Assembly: GCA_015231955.1 (NCBI GenBank)
Contig: JADGAN010000046.1
Coordinates: 1 to 40,241 of the forward strand
DNA from: Oligoflexia bacterium
Lineage (GTDB): Bacteria; Bdellovibrionota; Bacteriovoracia; Bacteriovoracales; Bacteriovoracaceae
DNA length: 40,241 nt
Direction of reading: 5' to 3'
Position numbers and translations under genes: made by a program. The notes beneath the pieces are model-generated. The model made no database searches. It worked only from the letters and a program-made list of their open reading frames with translations, and was not told the DNA's origin. Positions within the stretch are counted from its first letter, which is position 1. The number at the start of each line of letters is the position of its first letter. This document shows positions 16,336 through 25,529 of the stretch, one piece after another.

Positions 16336-19014
16336 ATGCACAATGAATTGAAGTTGTTTCCAAGAGAAATAAAAGGTCAGATGTCTGAGCGTACTCAAAA
16401 ATTACTTAAAATTTACTATCAGACACTCTCTTCTGTCGACAATGAATTTCCCTACTGGTACTCCAGAAAATATTTTGAGCTGGATAACGAAGTCGCTGCC
16501 GTCAGAAGAGCTCAAGCGCTCAAAGAAGCCTTCTCTCACCTTACTGCTGTAATCTTTCCGGGGGAACTGATTGTTATGCAAAAGACTATGCATTATCGAG
16601 GTTCTTTTGCCATGCCTTGGCTGTCCGAAGGATACTTTATGTCCAAAGAGGACGAATTTTATCAGGCGTCACTAAAGCGAGGCTCTACAAGTGCGGATCA
16701 ACACTCAAAAATGGGAAGCGGTGGTGGTAATGTGACCAAAAGTTTTGGTAAGGTTGTTTCCATTGCTGGCAAATTTGGAATTAGAGAAGAGGAGATGCCG
16801 GCCCTCTTAGAACTCGCTCGCATGTGGTATGGGAAATCGGTCGATGATTTGGGTAATAAATATGAAAAAATGGTTCCTGGGTACGATTGTAAAGAAAAGA
16901 TCATGAGAAGCTTGGTCTGCATGTTTGACTCCGGATATACATTACCACAGGGAAGAGAGGTGATTAATTACTACTATCCTCTTCAATATGGATTTGATGG
17001 ATTGATTAAAATTGCTTCGGATAAAATGTCAGAGGTGGCAGGATTTGCTAATGGTGATGGGATGGTAGGCATGAATCGTCTATACAACTATCAAGCGATC
17101 AAGCTCGTTTTAGAGGGAGTTCAAGCTTGGATTCTAAACTATGCAAAAGAGGCAAAACGTTTAGAGCATATTGAAAACGACCTTGATCAAAAACAAGAGT
17201 ATCAAGAGATTTATGAAAATTTGCAGTGGATTGCTTATCACCCGCCTCGAAGCTTTAAAGAGGCCTTGCAACTCTGTTGGACTTTGCATATTGCAGTCTT
17301 AAATGAAGATGCAATCTCTGGTCTGTCGCTTGGGCGCTTAGGACAAGTGTTATATCCTTATTATGAGAATGATCTTCGCAATGGGAAAATAATTGAGGAA
17401 CAGGTGATCGAGCTTTTAGAGCTGCAGCGACTGAAATTTACTTGTGTAGATTGTTTTGCCTCCATGGGTGTAGTCGGAGGAGTTTTATCTGGAAACACCT
17501 TTAATAACCTAAGCATTGGAGGTACGGATAAAGATGGAAGGGATGCCTCTAATACATTGGAAATGTTAATGCTGGAAGCAGGAATCAGATGTCCGACACC
17601 TCAACCAACCCTCTCCTTACTTTATGATGACAAGCTTGACGACGAATTCCTTCTGAAGGCCGTGCAGTCAGTGAAGACAGGGACTGGTTATCCTGCCTTT
17701 ATGAACAACCGAGTGGCCATGGAATTTCTACTGGAGCAATATCGAAACGAAAACATGAATATTGAAGAGGCCCGTGCCTGGTCCATCGGTGGTTGCCTGG
17801 AGACTTCACCTTGTTCCTGGATGCCTTTGAAAATAAATTCCGATCCTAAAACCTATTACATCCCCGGAGGATCAGGACAGCCGACTAGTGTCGGAGTACA
17901 CTTTGTTTCTCTTCCAAAAGTGTTGGAGCTAGTGCTGTTTGATGGTGTTGATCAACGAACTTCCGAATCGGTATTGGAAAAGCATAATCGAAAACTTAAC
18001 TCTTATGATGAATTGCTGGCAACTTTTAAAGATTATTTTTCCAAAATTGTGGAGTTGCTGGTTCGTTGTAATAATATTCAGCATGATATCTGGCGAAAAA
18101 ACAACATGGCGATTTTTAATTCTCTCTTAAAACCGGACTGTCTGAGTAAAGGGCATTTAATTAATGAATTGGGTTATCGTTACAATGCCACCTTTAATAT
18201 TGAAACTACGGGCACCATTAATTTGATCAATAGTCTGGCTTCACTGAAAAAAAATATTTACGACGAGAAGAGGATGACCCTTGATGAATTAAAATGGGCG
18301 ATAAAAAATAACTGTGGATATAAAACAGCAGAGTCGATTAACTCTTACTCTTTGATGGATCAGGTAAAGATTGCGGATACAGAGGGAGTGACTAGAAGGG
18401 AGCTTGAGCATTTTGAGGAAATTCATTCTCTCCTGATGAAGGCCCCCAAATATGGAAACTCAGAAGAGTATGTTGATAGCATCCTCAAGGATTGGGAGGA
18501 TTGGTTCACCGGAATGTGCCGTAACTATCAATCCCTTTACGGCCATCCTCTCTATGCCTGCCAGATCTCTGTCTCCACTCATGGTGCAATGGGTGCTGTT
18601 ACCTCGGCCACTCCTGATGGCCGTCTGGCAGGCACCACCTTTGCTGATGGATCGCTCTCTGCCTATCCGGGTACGGATAAGAATGGTCCCTTTGCCTTGA
18701 TGAACTCTGCAACTTGTTTTGATCACTCAAGATCTCAAAACACGCAGCTTAATTTTAAGTTACATCCGATGGCGATTGCAGGAAATAGCGGCTCTAAAAA
18801 GTTGCTAGAACTTATCCGGGGTTATATGCGAAGAGGTGGCTTCCATTTGCAATTTAACGTCGTTGACACCAATATGTTAAAGGATGCCCAGAAACACCCG
18901 GAAAACTATCGTGATCTTTTAGTGCGTGTTGCTGGTTTTACTCAGTACTGGGTAGAAATTGGAAAAAATATTCAAGATGAAGTCATTGCAAGAACTGAAT
19001 ATGGTGAAATGTAA
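16336..19014 (+). CDS. hpdB: Glycyl-radical 4-hydroxyphenylacetate decarboxylase, large subunit
   Basis: The product has 892 residues, close to the roughly 900 of clostridial HpdB/CsdB. It should decarboxylate 4-hydroxyphenylacetate to p-cresol in anoxic cytoplasm. Active-site Cys487 and Glu489 lie in G-G-C-L-E-T-S-P-C, the decarboxylase-type version of the GCVE(P) loop. The glycyl-radical site is R-V-A-G-F with Gly867. Downstream H-F in V-G-V-H-F and Glu in F-N-I-E-T-T-G-T-I-N match regions that I recall bind the phenol side of the substrate. AAGGAG precedes ATG 16336 by about 9 nt. The small subunit (hpdC) and activase (hpdA) follow directly, the order known from Clostridioides. Phenylacetate or indoleacetate decarboxylase is an alternative, but the small subunit favours 4-hydroxyphenylacetate. 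Confidence 0.88.
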   Translation: MHNELKLFPREIKGQMSERTQKLLKIYYQTLSSVDNEFPYWYSRKYFELDNEVAAVRRAQALKEAFSHLTAVIFPGELIVMQKTMHYRGSFAMPWLSEGYFMSKEDEFYQASLKRGSTSADQHSKMGSGGGNVTKSFGKVVSIAGKFGIREEEMPALLELARMWYGKSVDDLGNKYEKMVPGYDCKEKIMRSLVCMFDSGYTLPQGREVINYYYPLQYGFDGLIKIASDKMSEVAGFANGDGMVGMNRLYNYQAIKLVLEGVQAWILNYAKEAKRLEHIENDLDQKQEYQEIYENLQWIAYHPPRSFKEALQLCWTLHIAVLNEDAISGLSLGRLGQVLYPYYENDLRNGKIIEEQVIELLELQRLKFTCVDCFASMGVVGGVLSGNTFNNLSIGGTDKDGRDASNTLEMLMLEAGIRCPTPQPTLSLLYDDKLDDEFLLKAVQSVKTGTGYPAFMNNRVAMEFLLEQYRNENMNIEEARAWSIGGCLETSPCSWMPLKINSDPKTYYIPGGSGQPTSVGVHFVSLPKVLELVLFDGVDQRTSESVLEKHNRKLNSYDELLATFKDYFSKIVELLVRCNNIQHDIWRKNNMAIFNSLLKPDCLSKGHLINELGYRYNATFNIETTGTINLINSLASLKKNIYDEKRMTLDELKWAIKNNCGYKTAESINSYSLMDQVKIADTEGVTRRELEHFEEIHSLLMKAPKYGNSEEYVDSILKDWEDWFTGMCRNYQSLYGHPLYACQISVSTHGAMGAVTSATPDGRLAGTTFADGSLSAYPGTDKNGPFALMNSATCFDHSRSQNTQLNFKLHPMAIAGNSGSKKLLELIRGYMRRGGFHLQFNVVDTNMLKDAQKHPENYRDLLVRVAGFTQYWVEIGKNIQDEVIARTEYGEM

Positions 19015-19039
19015 AAATCAAAAATATAGGAATGAATCC

Positions 19040-19321
19040 ATGAAAAACAAAACACAATATCACTATAGAGACACATTAAACTATGCACCCGTAGATGTCG
19101 TGAAAGGTATTGATCTTATCACGAAATCGTTGGTTAAAGCGGATGACTTGGCACCTCCTGAGTATGAGTTGCTCCCTAAGTGTAAATTTTGTAAACACTT
19201 TAGTTCTGGTGCAAACTCCAATTACAAGGGAAGCTGTTTGGGGTTTGCCAAACCCTTTCTTGCCTATCCTGATATGATTGCAAAAACCTGCAGTAGCTAT
19301 ATCAAGAATGAGCATGAGTGA
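19040..19321 (+). CDS. hpdC: 4-hydroxyphenylacetate decarboxylase small (iron-sulfur) subunit, variant
   Basis: The product has 93 residues from ATG 19040, starting 25 bp after hpdB. It shows the HpdC-type C-terminal half: P-K-C-K-F-C-K-H-F with Cys48 and Cys51, G-S-C (Cys66), and Y-P-D-M-I-A-K-T-C (Cys84). This spacing matches the four-cysteine [4Fe-4S] site of the clostridial small subunit. The N-terminal half is alignable (V-D-V-V-K-G-I-D-L ... A-P-P-E) and keeps a His (His8). However, positions where clostridial proteins have the three cysteines of the other cluster carry Thr, Asp and Pro. Only four Cys exist in the chain. The subunit is thought to support regulation or radical storage of HpdB. 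Confidence 0.85.
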   Translation: MKNKTQYHYRDTLNYAPVDVVKGIDLITKSLVKADDLAPPEYELLPKCKFCKHFSSGANSNYKGSCLGFAKPFLAYPDMIAKTCSSYIKNEHE

Positions 19322-20234
19322 AGATTTAGCACTGATTTTTGATGTCCAGGGATACTCTGTACACGATGGCCCTGGACTTAGAACCACAATATTTTTTAGT
19401 GGATGTCCTCTTTCTTGCCTTTGGTGCTCAAATCCCGAGGGGATGCTGTTTAAGAAAAGAATTATGTACAATGCATTACACTGCAAACTTTGTTTGAAGT
19501 GTAATGAGCGATGTATTTTGCTCGAAAAAAACTGTAAGGATTGTCAGCTACTATCGTGTGTTGAGGCTTGCCCCCACCAAGCGCTAAGGGTCTGCGGTAA
19601 GCACTATTCCATCAATGATTTAATGAGAATTTTCCGAAGAGATCGTCCCTTTTGGGGAGCAGAGGGAGGTGTTACCTTTAGTGGAGGAGAGCCACTACTG
19701 CAAGAAAAATTTTTGCATCAAATCCTGACGGAGTGTAATAAAACTCATATTCACACCGCCATCGAGACCTCTGCATACATGGAAAACTGTGATGATTTCC
19801 TGGATATCATGGAGCACGTTGATTTTGCTTTTATTGATGTGAAGGCAATGAATGAAGAGAAACATCGAAAACTGACTTCCGTTTCCAATAAAATAATTTT
19901 AAGGAACATTAGGGATTTGGCCCGATGCCAGAAAGAAAAAATACGATCTGAAAAACTTGTTTTGCGATATCCAGTCATTCCAGGGATGAATGATGATGAT
20001 CAAAACGTCGAGGCATTAATCGATTTTATGCAGGAAACAGAATTAAAGGTGATTAACATTCTCCCTTTTCATTCCATGGGGAGTTCTAAATACGATTTGT
20101 TAAACTTAAATTATGAGTTTAAAGATCTCCTTTTCCCGAGTATCGAGGAGAGAGCGGGGCAGATGGCAAACATCGCAGAAAAATTTGCTGCAAAAAAGAT
20201 TCAATGTTTTATTGGCAGTGAGACACTCTTTTAA
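19308..20234 (+). CDS. hpdA: Glycyl-radical-enzyme activating enzyme (radical SAM)
   Basis: This is the activase that abstracts hydrogen from Gly867 of HpdB using S-adenosylmethionine. Counting from ATG 19314, the radical-SAM motif C31-x3-C35-x2-C38 follows D-G-P-G-L-R-T-T. An inserted ferredoxin-like region has eight Cys (57, 60, 63, 67 and 74, 77, 82, 86), enough for two extra [4Fe-4S] clusters, as in HpdA and other long activases. T-F-S-G-G-E-P-L-L is the SAM-binding GGE motif. ATG 19308 and 19314 both overlap the end of hpdC (stop 19319-19321), so translation is probably coupled. There is no strong ribosome site. At about 307-309 residues it has the usual length. It ends before a convergent gene. 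Confidence 0.9.
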   Translation: MSMSEDLALIFDVQGYSVHDGPGLRTTIFFSGCPLSCLWCSNPEGMLFKKRIMYNALHCKLCLKCNERCILLEKNCKDCQLLSCVEACPHQALRVCGKHYSINDLMRIFRRDRPFWGAEGGVTFSGGEPLLQEKFLHQILTECNKTHIHTAIETSAYMENCDDFLDIMEHVDFAFIDVKAMNEEKHRKLTSVSNKIILRNIRDLARCQKEKIRSEKLVLRYPVIPGMNDDDQNVEALIDFMQETELKVINILPFHSMGSSKYDLLNLNYEFKDLLFPSIEERAGQMANIAEKFAAKKIQCFIGSETLF

Positions 20235-20238
20235 AGAG

Positions 20239-20261
20239 CTGTTATTAGCGACTAATCAGCA
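20239..20261 (+). terminator. Hairpin just past hpdA, weak terminator candidate
   Basis: GCTG...ATTAG pairs with CTAAT...CAGC around a three-base loop, with a two-base bulge. It lies 4 bp past the hpdA stop, between convergent genes. There is no proper T run on either side, so termination is uncertain. Confidence 0.35.
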
Positions 20262-20286
20262 TTCGCAGCATGGCACTAGCTCAATT

Positions 20287-23200
20287 TTAAGGGCGCTTTT
20301 TTTGGAAGTAGGCCAAAAGTTCGGTCTTTAGATTGAGGTTTTGCATGGAGACGATCTTTTCCCACTCTTCCTTGCTTATCGAACGCTTCTCGCTTTTTTT
20401 GAAAAGGCCCTTAGAATGGTAGCTTCGTTCTACGAGATAGTAATCAAGATAGCTTTGGAGCAACTCTTTTCGCTGGGCCATGCTTAGGCGAGAGATCTCC
20501 TCAAAGAACTCTTTCTGAATTTTTTCAAACTCCGTTGGATTATATTTCTCAGTGAACTTTTTAAAGATCATTTTGATGATTTGAGCTTTGGGTGAATTAC
20601 TATCATCAGCTTGAACATTAGGATCTAGTGAAAGGAGATCGAGATAGGGGAACAGTTTCTTTGCAGTTAGTGATGGTTCGTTTTTCTGCAAAAAAGCGAC
20701 AAGAAATTCATTTTTCCAAGTTGGATGCTTTTTTATGTTTTCCATGTGCTCTTGTAAAAATTTATAATCAGCGGAAACTGCAGGCAAGATTTTATTATTT
20801 TGATACAAGTATTCAAGATATTTCATTTCAAGCAGTTCCAAGGTTTCGTAGCGATTAGGGACAAATTTCTCTTCGACCATCTTCTTGATCTCGGCATACA
20901 TTTTGTGATCAACAGGAAATTCATTGCTTGTAGTAACAGCAGCTGTGAGAGTTTTTGCAATTAATCTGTTAAGGTGAAATGGTTGGAGCTCTTTTTGTGC
21001 TTTCAGGAGAAGAGAGAGTTTATCTTGGCCTTTTATCAAATCCCTCTCCAAAATTTTTTCGTTAAGCAGGGATGAAAAATCTTTAAAAGCGATGGAATTT
21101 TTTGTTAAAAAGTCATCAATACCTTGACCGAAGCGCTTGACCATTGCCTTGTCGATACTGGCCTTATCGCCTGCAGTAGCATCATGGTAAAGTTGCTGTG
21201 CTATCAGCTCTGTTTTTAGTTGAGGACTTTTAATTCGCATGAGTGGTCCTATGGTTACAGGGATACCTTGGGCCTCTAGAGAATAACTTGTCAATTGCAT
21301 GAAGAGAGTATCAAAACATTTATTGCTTTCCCATGCAAATTTTTCGCAATTTCCTCCGTCGATGTTGGTGTAAATATTTTGCTTTTTAAGGAATGAAATC
21401 TCTTGTTCCACCTCATCGTAGCTAGCACCATTATCTTGCAAAAATGCCAATCGATCGTAGCTAGTCTCAATTTCAAGCGTTGGATGTTTTTCGAAATAAT
21501 CTTTATAGATTACGTTTGCTTGAGCAGGAGTAATCTTATTTTCTTGTTTAAGCGCCAGAAGTTTTTTCAAGAAGTCTGTTTCTGGCATGTTTTCCATCAT
21601 GATAGAATGAACCAGCGTTTGAAGATTCGGAAAAGAGTTATCTAAGTTTTTTGATTTTAACAAGGAGTGGATTTCCAAAAGATCGTTCTTGGCATCTTGA
21701 GATCCAAACAAAAGGGTATGGTGATTTTTTGCAAACCATTGTTCGAAATCCAAACCTCTGTCATTACTTGAGAAGGATGGAAAATATTTTTTTCCCAGTG
21801 ATAAAATTTGCTGAAGCGGAATCGTCTCGCTCGTGAGGATGACATGCCATACCTCCTCCCTTGCTCTTTGTAGGGTATACCTTTGTTTTATCCACCCTTG
21901 TATGCTCTTATTTAAATCAAGATAGGGGGAGATTTCATTTTGGATATTTTGAAGGTCTTGTTGATAAAATTGCATGAGTTTTTGTTGATCCTTAATAATG
22001 AGATTTTGATCGCGATTGCTGCTTAGATATTCCGTAATCAACTGGTTATTAAGGTATGGAGGACAAATGACGGTAGCAGAAAAAGTAATTTTATCGACCT
22101 CTGTCAATGCTTGATGTTTACAAAAAAGCACCTCTCCAAAAAATTCATCTAACAAATTTTTAAGACACTCTCCATTCATGTTAGGGCAAAAGGAAGAGAG
22201 CATGGCCTTCTCAATAAAAAAATTCAAGGGTGAAGCTTGCTGTGTATGCAGGAACTGATTGAGATCCTGAATTTTTTCATTTTGAAGCGCCATGATTTTG
22301 GAGACCACAGGTAAATCAAAATCGATGGGAAAGTGGTGGATATTGCTTTCAGTAAAAGGGTGCTGGTGCATTTCATACTTATCTTGCAAGGTGCTCAAAA
22401 CCGAAAAGTTGACCTCTCTTTGCAAAATATTTTCCCACTTTCTTTTAAAGTCATTGAGATCCGGTAGAGCATTTGGAGTAGATGAGCTTAAAAACACATC
22501 TCGTGATTGAGTGAGTCCGGCACCACTTGCATGCATGGCCACGGACAAACGAGGCAAGTTCATTAAAATATCAACGTCCGATTTTCCTTGGGAATCAAAA
22601 TATTTGAGCTCATTGTAGTTGTGGAAGTTTGCAGGAGAGGCCCCTTTGAATGGGTTATTGGAAATCAAAGTAGTAGAACTGCCCCGTACTCCTACATCAC
22701 CACGAAGATCGTGCTTCTTTAAAATCTGTAAAAGCTCTTGCATAAAGAGCTGATACTGATCCTTGGAGGAGAAAGCAAGGGGATAGTCTCCTGCTTTCAT
22801 CGCGCGTAAACGTTCTTGCCAATTGGTCCCCAAGGCCAATGGGGCCAGCTTAACAAGATGACCTTGGGCCTCAAAATCAGTGGTCTCTTGCAGGCGTCCG
22901 ATGGCCGGAATATTGTAGTGTTGCATTCCCATGGAGTGTAACATCGGGGCAATGTCGGTTCTAACCCACCTCTCCACCTCTTTGCTTGTAGGAGAAAGAT
23001 TAGGATTGATTTTTGTGCACTGTTGGTACTCCTCACTCGTAGGAAAGACGATATATTGAGAGGGGATGATCCCTTTCTCACCGTTATTTATTGGTAACGG
23101 ATTAAAAATTCCAAGCCCTTTATCATACTCAAAATGCCATCCCTTGCTTGCGTCTGCAAAACCGATCATGGATTTAGGTACCTTAAAGAAGAGAGGTGGC

Positions 23201-23460
23201 ACGCCTTCCACACCATATTTTCTTTTGGCCTCATAAAAGTAAGGTGAACCTTTGGTAACAAGGGTATCTCTGCCAAAAACGTTGATCAGGCCTTGCCTTA
23301 AAATACTATTTCTTGTCGCTAAGGATTTTGGATAGTGAGCAACAATCACCTCTTGATTTTGATCACCTGGAAGTGCTAGATGGGGTGGAGGAGCAGCTAT
23401 AAGCTTTGGTGCTAAGGCAGCTCCCCAAAGTAGGAGTAACAATAACAATATGATCTTCAT
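20287..23460 (-). CDS. Large secreted protein with a possible nucleotidyltransferase-like core
   Basis: The product has 1057 residues. A signal peptide (poly-Leu, about residues 1-22, ending I-A-A) is followed by a Pro-rich start. Around residues 258-300 it reads V-G-V-R-G-S-S ... S-D-V-D-I-L-M. Near 378-383 it has F-P-I-D-F-D. These resemble the G-S...D-x-D plus later Asp of the polymerase-beta nucleotidyltransferase fold, although the spacing is long. The rest is mostly charged and helical with no motif I know. It is exported, so a nucleotide-transfer role would be effector-like; this is inference. AGGAAG precedes ATG 23460. It is 36 bp downstream of the 208-residue secreted protein gene, in one operon. 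Confidence 0.8.
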   Translation of the reverse strand: MKIILLLLLLLWGAALAPKLIAAPPPHLALPGDQNQEVIVAHYPKSLATRNSILRQGLINVFGRDTLVTKGSPYFYEAKRKYGVEGVPPLFFKVPKSMIGFADASKGWHFEYDKGLGIFNPLPINNGEKGIIPSQYIVFPTSEEYQQCTKINPNLSPTSKEVERWVRTDIAPMLHSMGMQHYNIPAIGRLQETTDFEAQGHLVKLAPLALGTNWQERLRAMKAGDYPLAFSSKDQYQLFMQELLQILKKHDLRGDVGVRGSSTTLISNNPFKGASPANFHNYNELKYFDSQGKSDVDILMNLPRLSVAMHASGAGLTQSRDVFLSSSTPNALPDLNDFKRKWENILQREVNFSVLSTLQDKYEMHQHPFTESNIHHFPIDFDLPVVSKIMALQNEKIQDLNQFLHTQQASPLNFFIEKAMLSSFCPNMNGECLKNLLDEFFGEVLFCKHQALTEVDKITFSATVICPPYLNNQLITEYLSSNRDQNLIIKDQQKLMQFYQQDLQNIQNEISPYLDLNKSIQGWIKQRYTLQRAREEVWHVILTSETIPLQQILSLGKKYFPSFSSNDRGLDFEQWFAKNHHTLLFGSQDAKNDLLEIHSLLKSKNLDNSFPNLQTLVHSIMMENMPETDFLKKLLALKQENKITPAQANVIYKDYFEKHPTLEIETSYDRLAFLQDNGASYDEVEQEISFLKKQNIYTNIDGGNCEKFAWESNKCFDTLFMQLTSYSLEAQGIPVTIGPLMRIKSPQLKTELIAQQLYHDATAGDKASIDKAMVKRFGQGIDDFLTKNSIAFKDFSSLLNEKILERDLIKGQDKLSLLLKAQKELQPFHLNRLIAKTLTAAVTTSNEFPVDHKMYAEIKKMVEEKFVPNRYETLELLEMKYLEYLYQNNKILPAVSADYKFLQEHMENIKKHPTWKNEFLVAFLQKNEPSLTAKKLFPYLDLLSLDPNVQADDSNSPKAQIIKMIFKKFTEKYNPTEFEKIQKEFFEEISRLSMAQRKELLQSYLDYYLVERSYHSKGLFKKSEKRSISKEEWEKIVSMQNLNLKTELLAYFQKKRP

Positions 23461-23496
23461 TATAGCACTTCCTTTTAAAATAAATTTTATTGGGGA

Positions 23497-24123
23497 CTAG
23501 ATCGAGTTCTCGCTTAAAGCACTCTCTAGCAAGGCCATAATCTTTTTATCTTTCAAAAGTTTCTGAACTGCCTTGGTCCTAAATTTTTCCATTGTATGAC
23601 AAAACATTCCTTGGTTTCCTAGTTTCATCAGTCGTAAAAAGGTACGCGAGTCCATGGATTTGTTTAAGGAGCTGTAGAGTTCTACAAATGCTTGGGATTG
23701 GATGATGAACGCTGATGCTGCACTCTCATTATTAAAAACTTTATCCTCGGCCTTTTCAAGTTTATGCATGGCCTGGTAAAGATCATTTTCTGCTAGAAAT
23801 TTATTTGCTAGGTCCATTTCCCTGGCAATTTTTAACTTTTCTATTTCATTATGAGTTTTTTGAACTCCTTTTACTGCCACATAACCCATTCCTGCAGTTA
23901 AAACGTATCCTGCAGCAACAGCAAAAGCAGCAGTTGTGGGAAGAGCAGATCTCCACTTGCATGAATCACCGGAGTGGTCATGATAATCTGAATGATGATC
24001 CGATGCCTTTTCTTTTAATTTAGTATGAACAGATCTGTACTGTGTTGTGCAAAGTTCTGCATAACAAACAGAGGATAAGAGCACTGTGGTTAAAATAGTT
24101 ACTGTTACAATTTGTTTAAACAT
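23497..24123 (-). CDS. Exported membrane-anchored protein with coiled-coil region
   Basis: The product has 208 residues. It has a signal peptide (about 1-22, ending CYA), a His/Asp-rich segment (H-H-S-D-Y-H-D-H), a hydrophobic Ala/Gly-rich helix (about residues 63-86), and then a long charged helical part with heptad-like spacing. GGGAGAAA precedes the ATG well. No family is recognised. The His-rich stretch could bind metal, but nothing else supports this. It is the first gene of an operon with the large secreted protein, suggesting the two act together, for example as membrane partner and exported protein. Confidence 0.75.
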   Translation of the reverse strand: MFKQIVTVTILTTVLLSSVCYAELCTTQYRSVHTKLKEKASDHHSDYHDHSGDSCKWRSALPTTAAFAVAAGYVLTAGMGYVAVKGVQKTHNEIEKLKIAREMDLANKFLAENDLYQAMHKLEKAEDKVFNNESAASAFIIQSQAFVELYSSLNKSMDSRTFLRLMKLGNQGMFCHTMEKFRTKAVQKLLKDKKIMALLESALSENSI

Positions 24124-24476
24124 AAATTTCTCCCGGAAACATAAAAATAAATACCTTGTTTAAAAGTTTATGTTGATGTCGCAATTGCCACAAAATATTT
24201 TTTTTTATTTTTCTAAAGCAAGAGTAACTGTTGAAAAACATAAACTTTTATGAATTTTAAATAGATAATATTGATCGCTGAACGTGCAAGGATTTGAGGC
24301 ATATTTCACTTTGTCTTGAAATGGGAGAGGGAGTGTGTCGTCGAATGGTATTGCAAGCAAAGAGCGAGAAGAGGCCTTGGGAAAGGATGGAGGGTGAGAG
24401 GAATGGGTTTACTTAGGAAGTGAAGAGGCAAATAGTGGAAGGGAGTTTCCTTATTTTATGAAAAAAGGAGTTTAAA
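24124..24476. other. Divergent intergenic region with a 13-bp inverted repeat
   Basis: This stretch of about 350 bp separates the minus-strand secreted-protein operon from the plus-strand pair at 24477. AAAAGTTTATGTT (24162-24174) recurs inverted at 24237-24249 with 62 bp between, near an A/T-rich tract. Shorter AACATAAA words lie close to the minus-strand start. This looks like an operator or paired binding sites. I see no convincing gene here. Confidence 0.5.
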
Positions 24477-25508
24477 GTGGTGTGGGTATGGGTTGTGATT
24501 TGGTGGTTTGCGTTTGCTAGTGTAGATGTAAATGCGGTGGAGGGGAGGGAGCGCTCCTTGGTTTTTCCGATTGTTTTACAAGCAATTGATAAGCTTGCTA
24601 AAGAAGAGGTGGTGGCGAGCACAGAGAATCGTTTGGTAAAGCGGGCCATGGAGATTATTCAAAAATATGGAGTGAGTTCTCACTATATTTTGAAGCTAAG
24701 AGATAAGCTCTTAAGTAATAAGAGCGCGCTTGAGGTTCGAAAATTTTATCTACTGCCTGCAAGCGATGAGGGGGATCGGCTGCTTTGGGAGAGTTATCGC
24801 AGCGAAGGAGGTTTGAAAAGTTTTGAGTATGGCCATGGGAGCTATGAGGAGTTTTTGGAGAGTTTCCTTGGGATGGGAGAGGAAGTTATGAGTAGGGTTC
24901 CAGAGATTGCTATTCATGCTTACAAAGTGGAGGTGTTGGATCCAGAGGATGATCTTTTAAAAGATGATCTCTATCTTTTTTTCTTTGTGACCGATGGGGT
25001 GTTGCCAATGGGAAGAGTGACCAGTGTGTATAAGGGGAGTGGTGCCGGCGATGCTTTCTTTTTATCACCGGAGGAGCGACTGATCTATCCTAGTAGAGGA
25101 TGGGGCAGTAAGGAGTTTTCCAAGGTGCCAGAGCAACACTTGATTATCGATTATGGGATAGTGGAGAGCGATTGTGACGATATTAAAGATTTGCAGGCGA
25201 TTTCGCAGGCGATTATTGAACTGACGTTTGAGATCTATGCGCTAAAGACGGGGGCGCTTAAGTTGCCGCTGATGCTCCGCTTGCGCAAGGAGGTAAAGAA
25301 CCTTTCGGATGCCTTGATGAATATGAATAGTGATGATCGCTTGGTGTTGGAGTCGATCTATTATCGTGCAAGCGACTTTGCAGCAATGTTTAGAGAGATG
25401 GGAAGTAATGGGAGCAGTGTGTATGAGTTTCAGAAGAGACATAGTGGTAAAAGGTTCTTTTCAAGTTGGGATTATCGTATTAGTTTTAGAGTTCTGAAAA
25501 ATCAATAG
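24477..25508 (+). CDS. Exported protein of unknown function (343 aa)
   Basis: The gene starts with GTG 24477, six bases after AAGGAG (24465-24470); a second GTG follows directly. A Trp/Val-rich hydrophobic N-terminus (about 1-20, ending near N-A-V) looks like a signal peptide. The mature part is charged and helical, with K-L-A-K-E-E-V-V and repeated acidic stretches. No catalytic motif or family is recognised. It is followed after 21 bp by another exported-protein gene in the same direction, so the two are likely one operon. Confidence 0.75.
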   Translation: MVWVWVVIWWFAFASVDVNAVEGRERSLVFPIVLQAIDKLAKEEVVASTENRLVKRAMEIIQKYGVSSHYILKLRDKLLSNKSALEVRKFYLLPASDEGDRLLWESYRSEGGLKSFEYGHGSYEEFLESFLGMGEEVMSRVPEIAIHAYKVEVLDPEDDLLKDDLYLFFFVTDGVLPMGRVTSVYKGSGAGDAFFLSPEERLIYPSRGWGSKEFSKVPEQHLIIDYGIVESDCDDIKDLQAISQAIIELTFEIYALKTGALKLPLMLRLRKEVKNLSDALMNMNSDDRLVLESIYYRASDFAAMFREMGSNGSSVYEFQKRHSGKRFFSSWDYRISFRVLKNQ

Positions 25509-25529
25509 GTGGTATAAAGGGGTTAGTAT

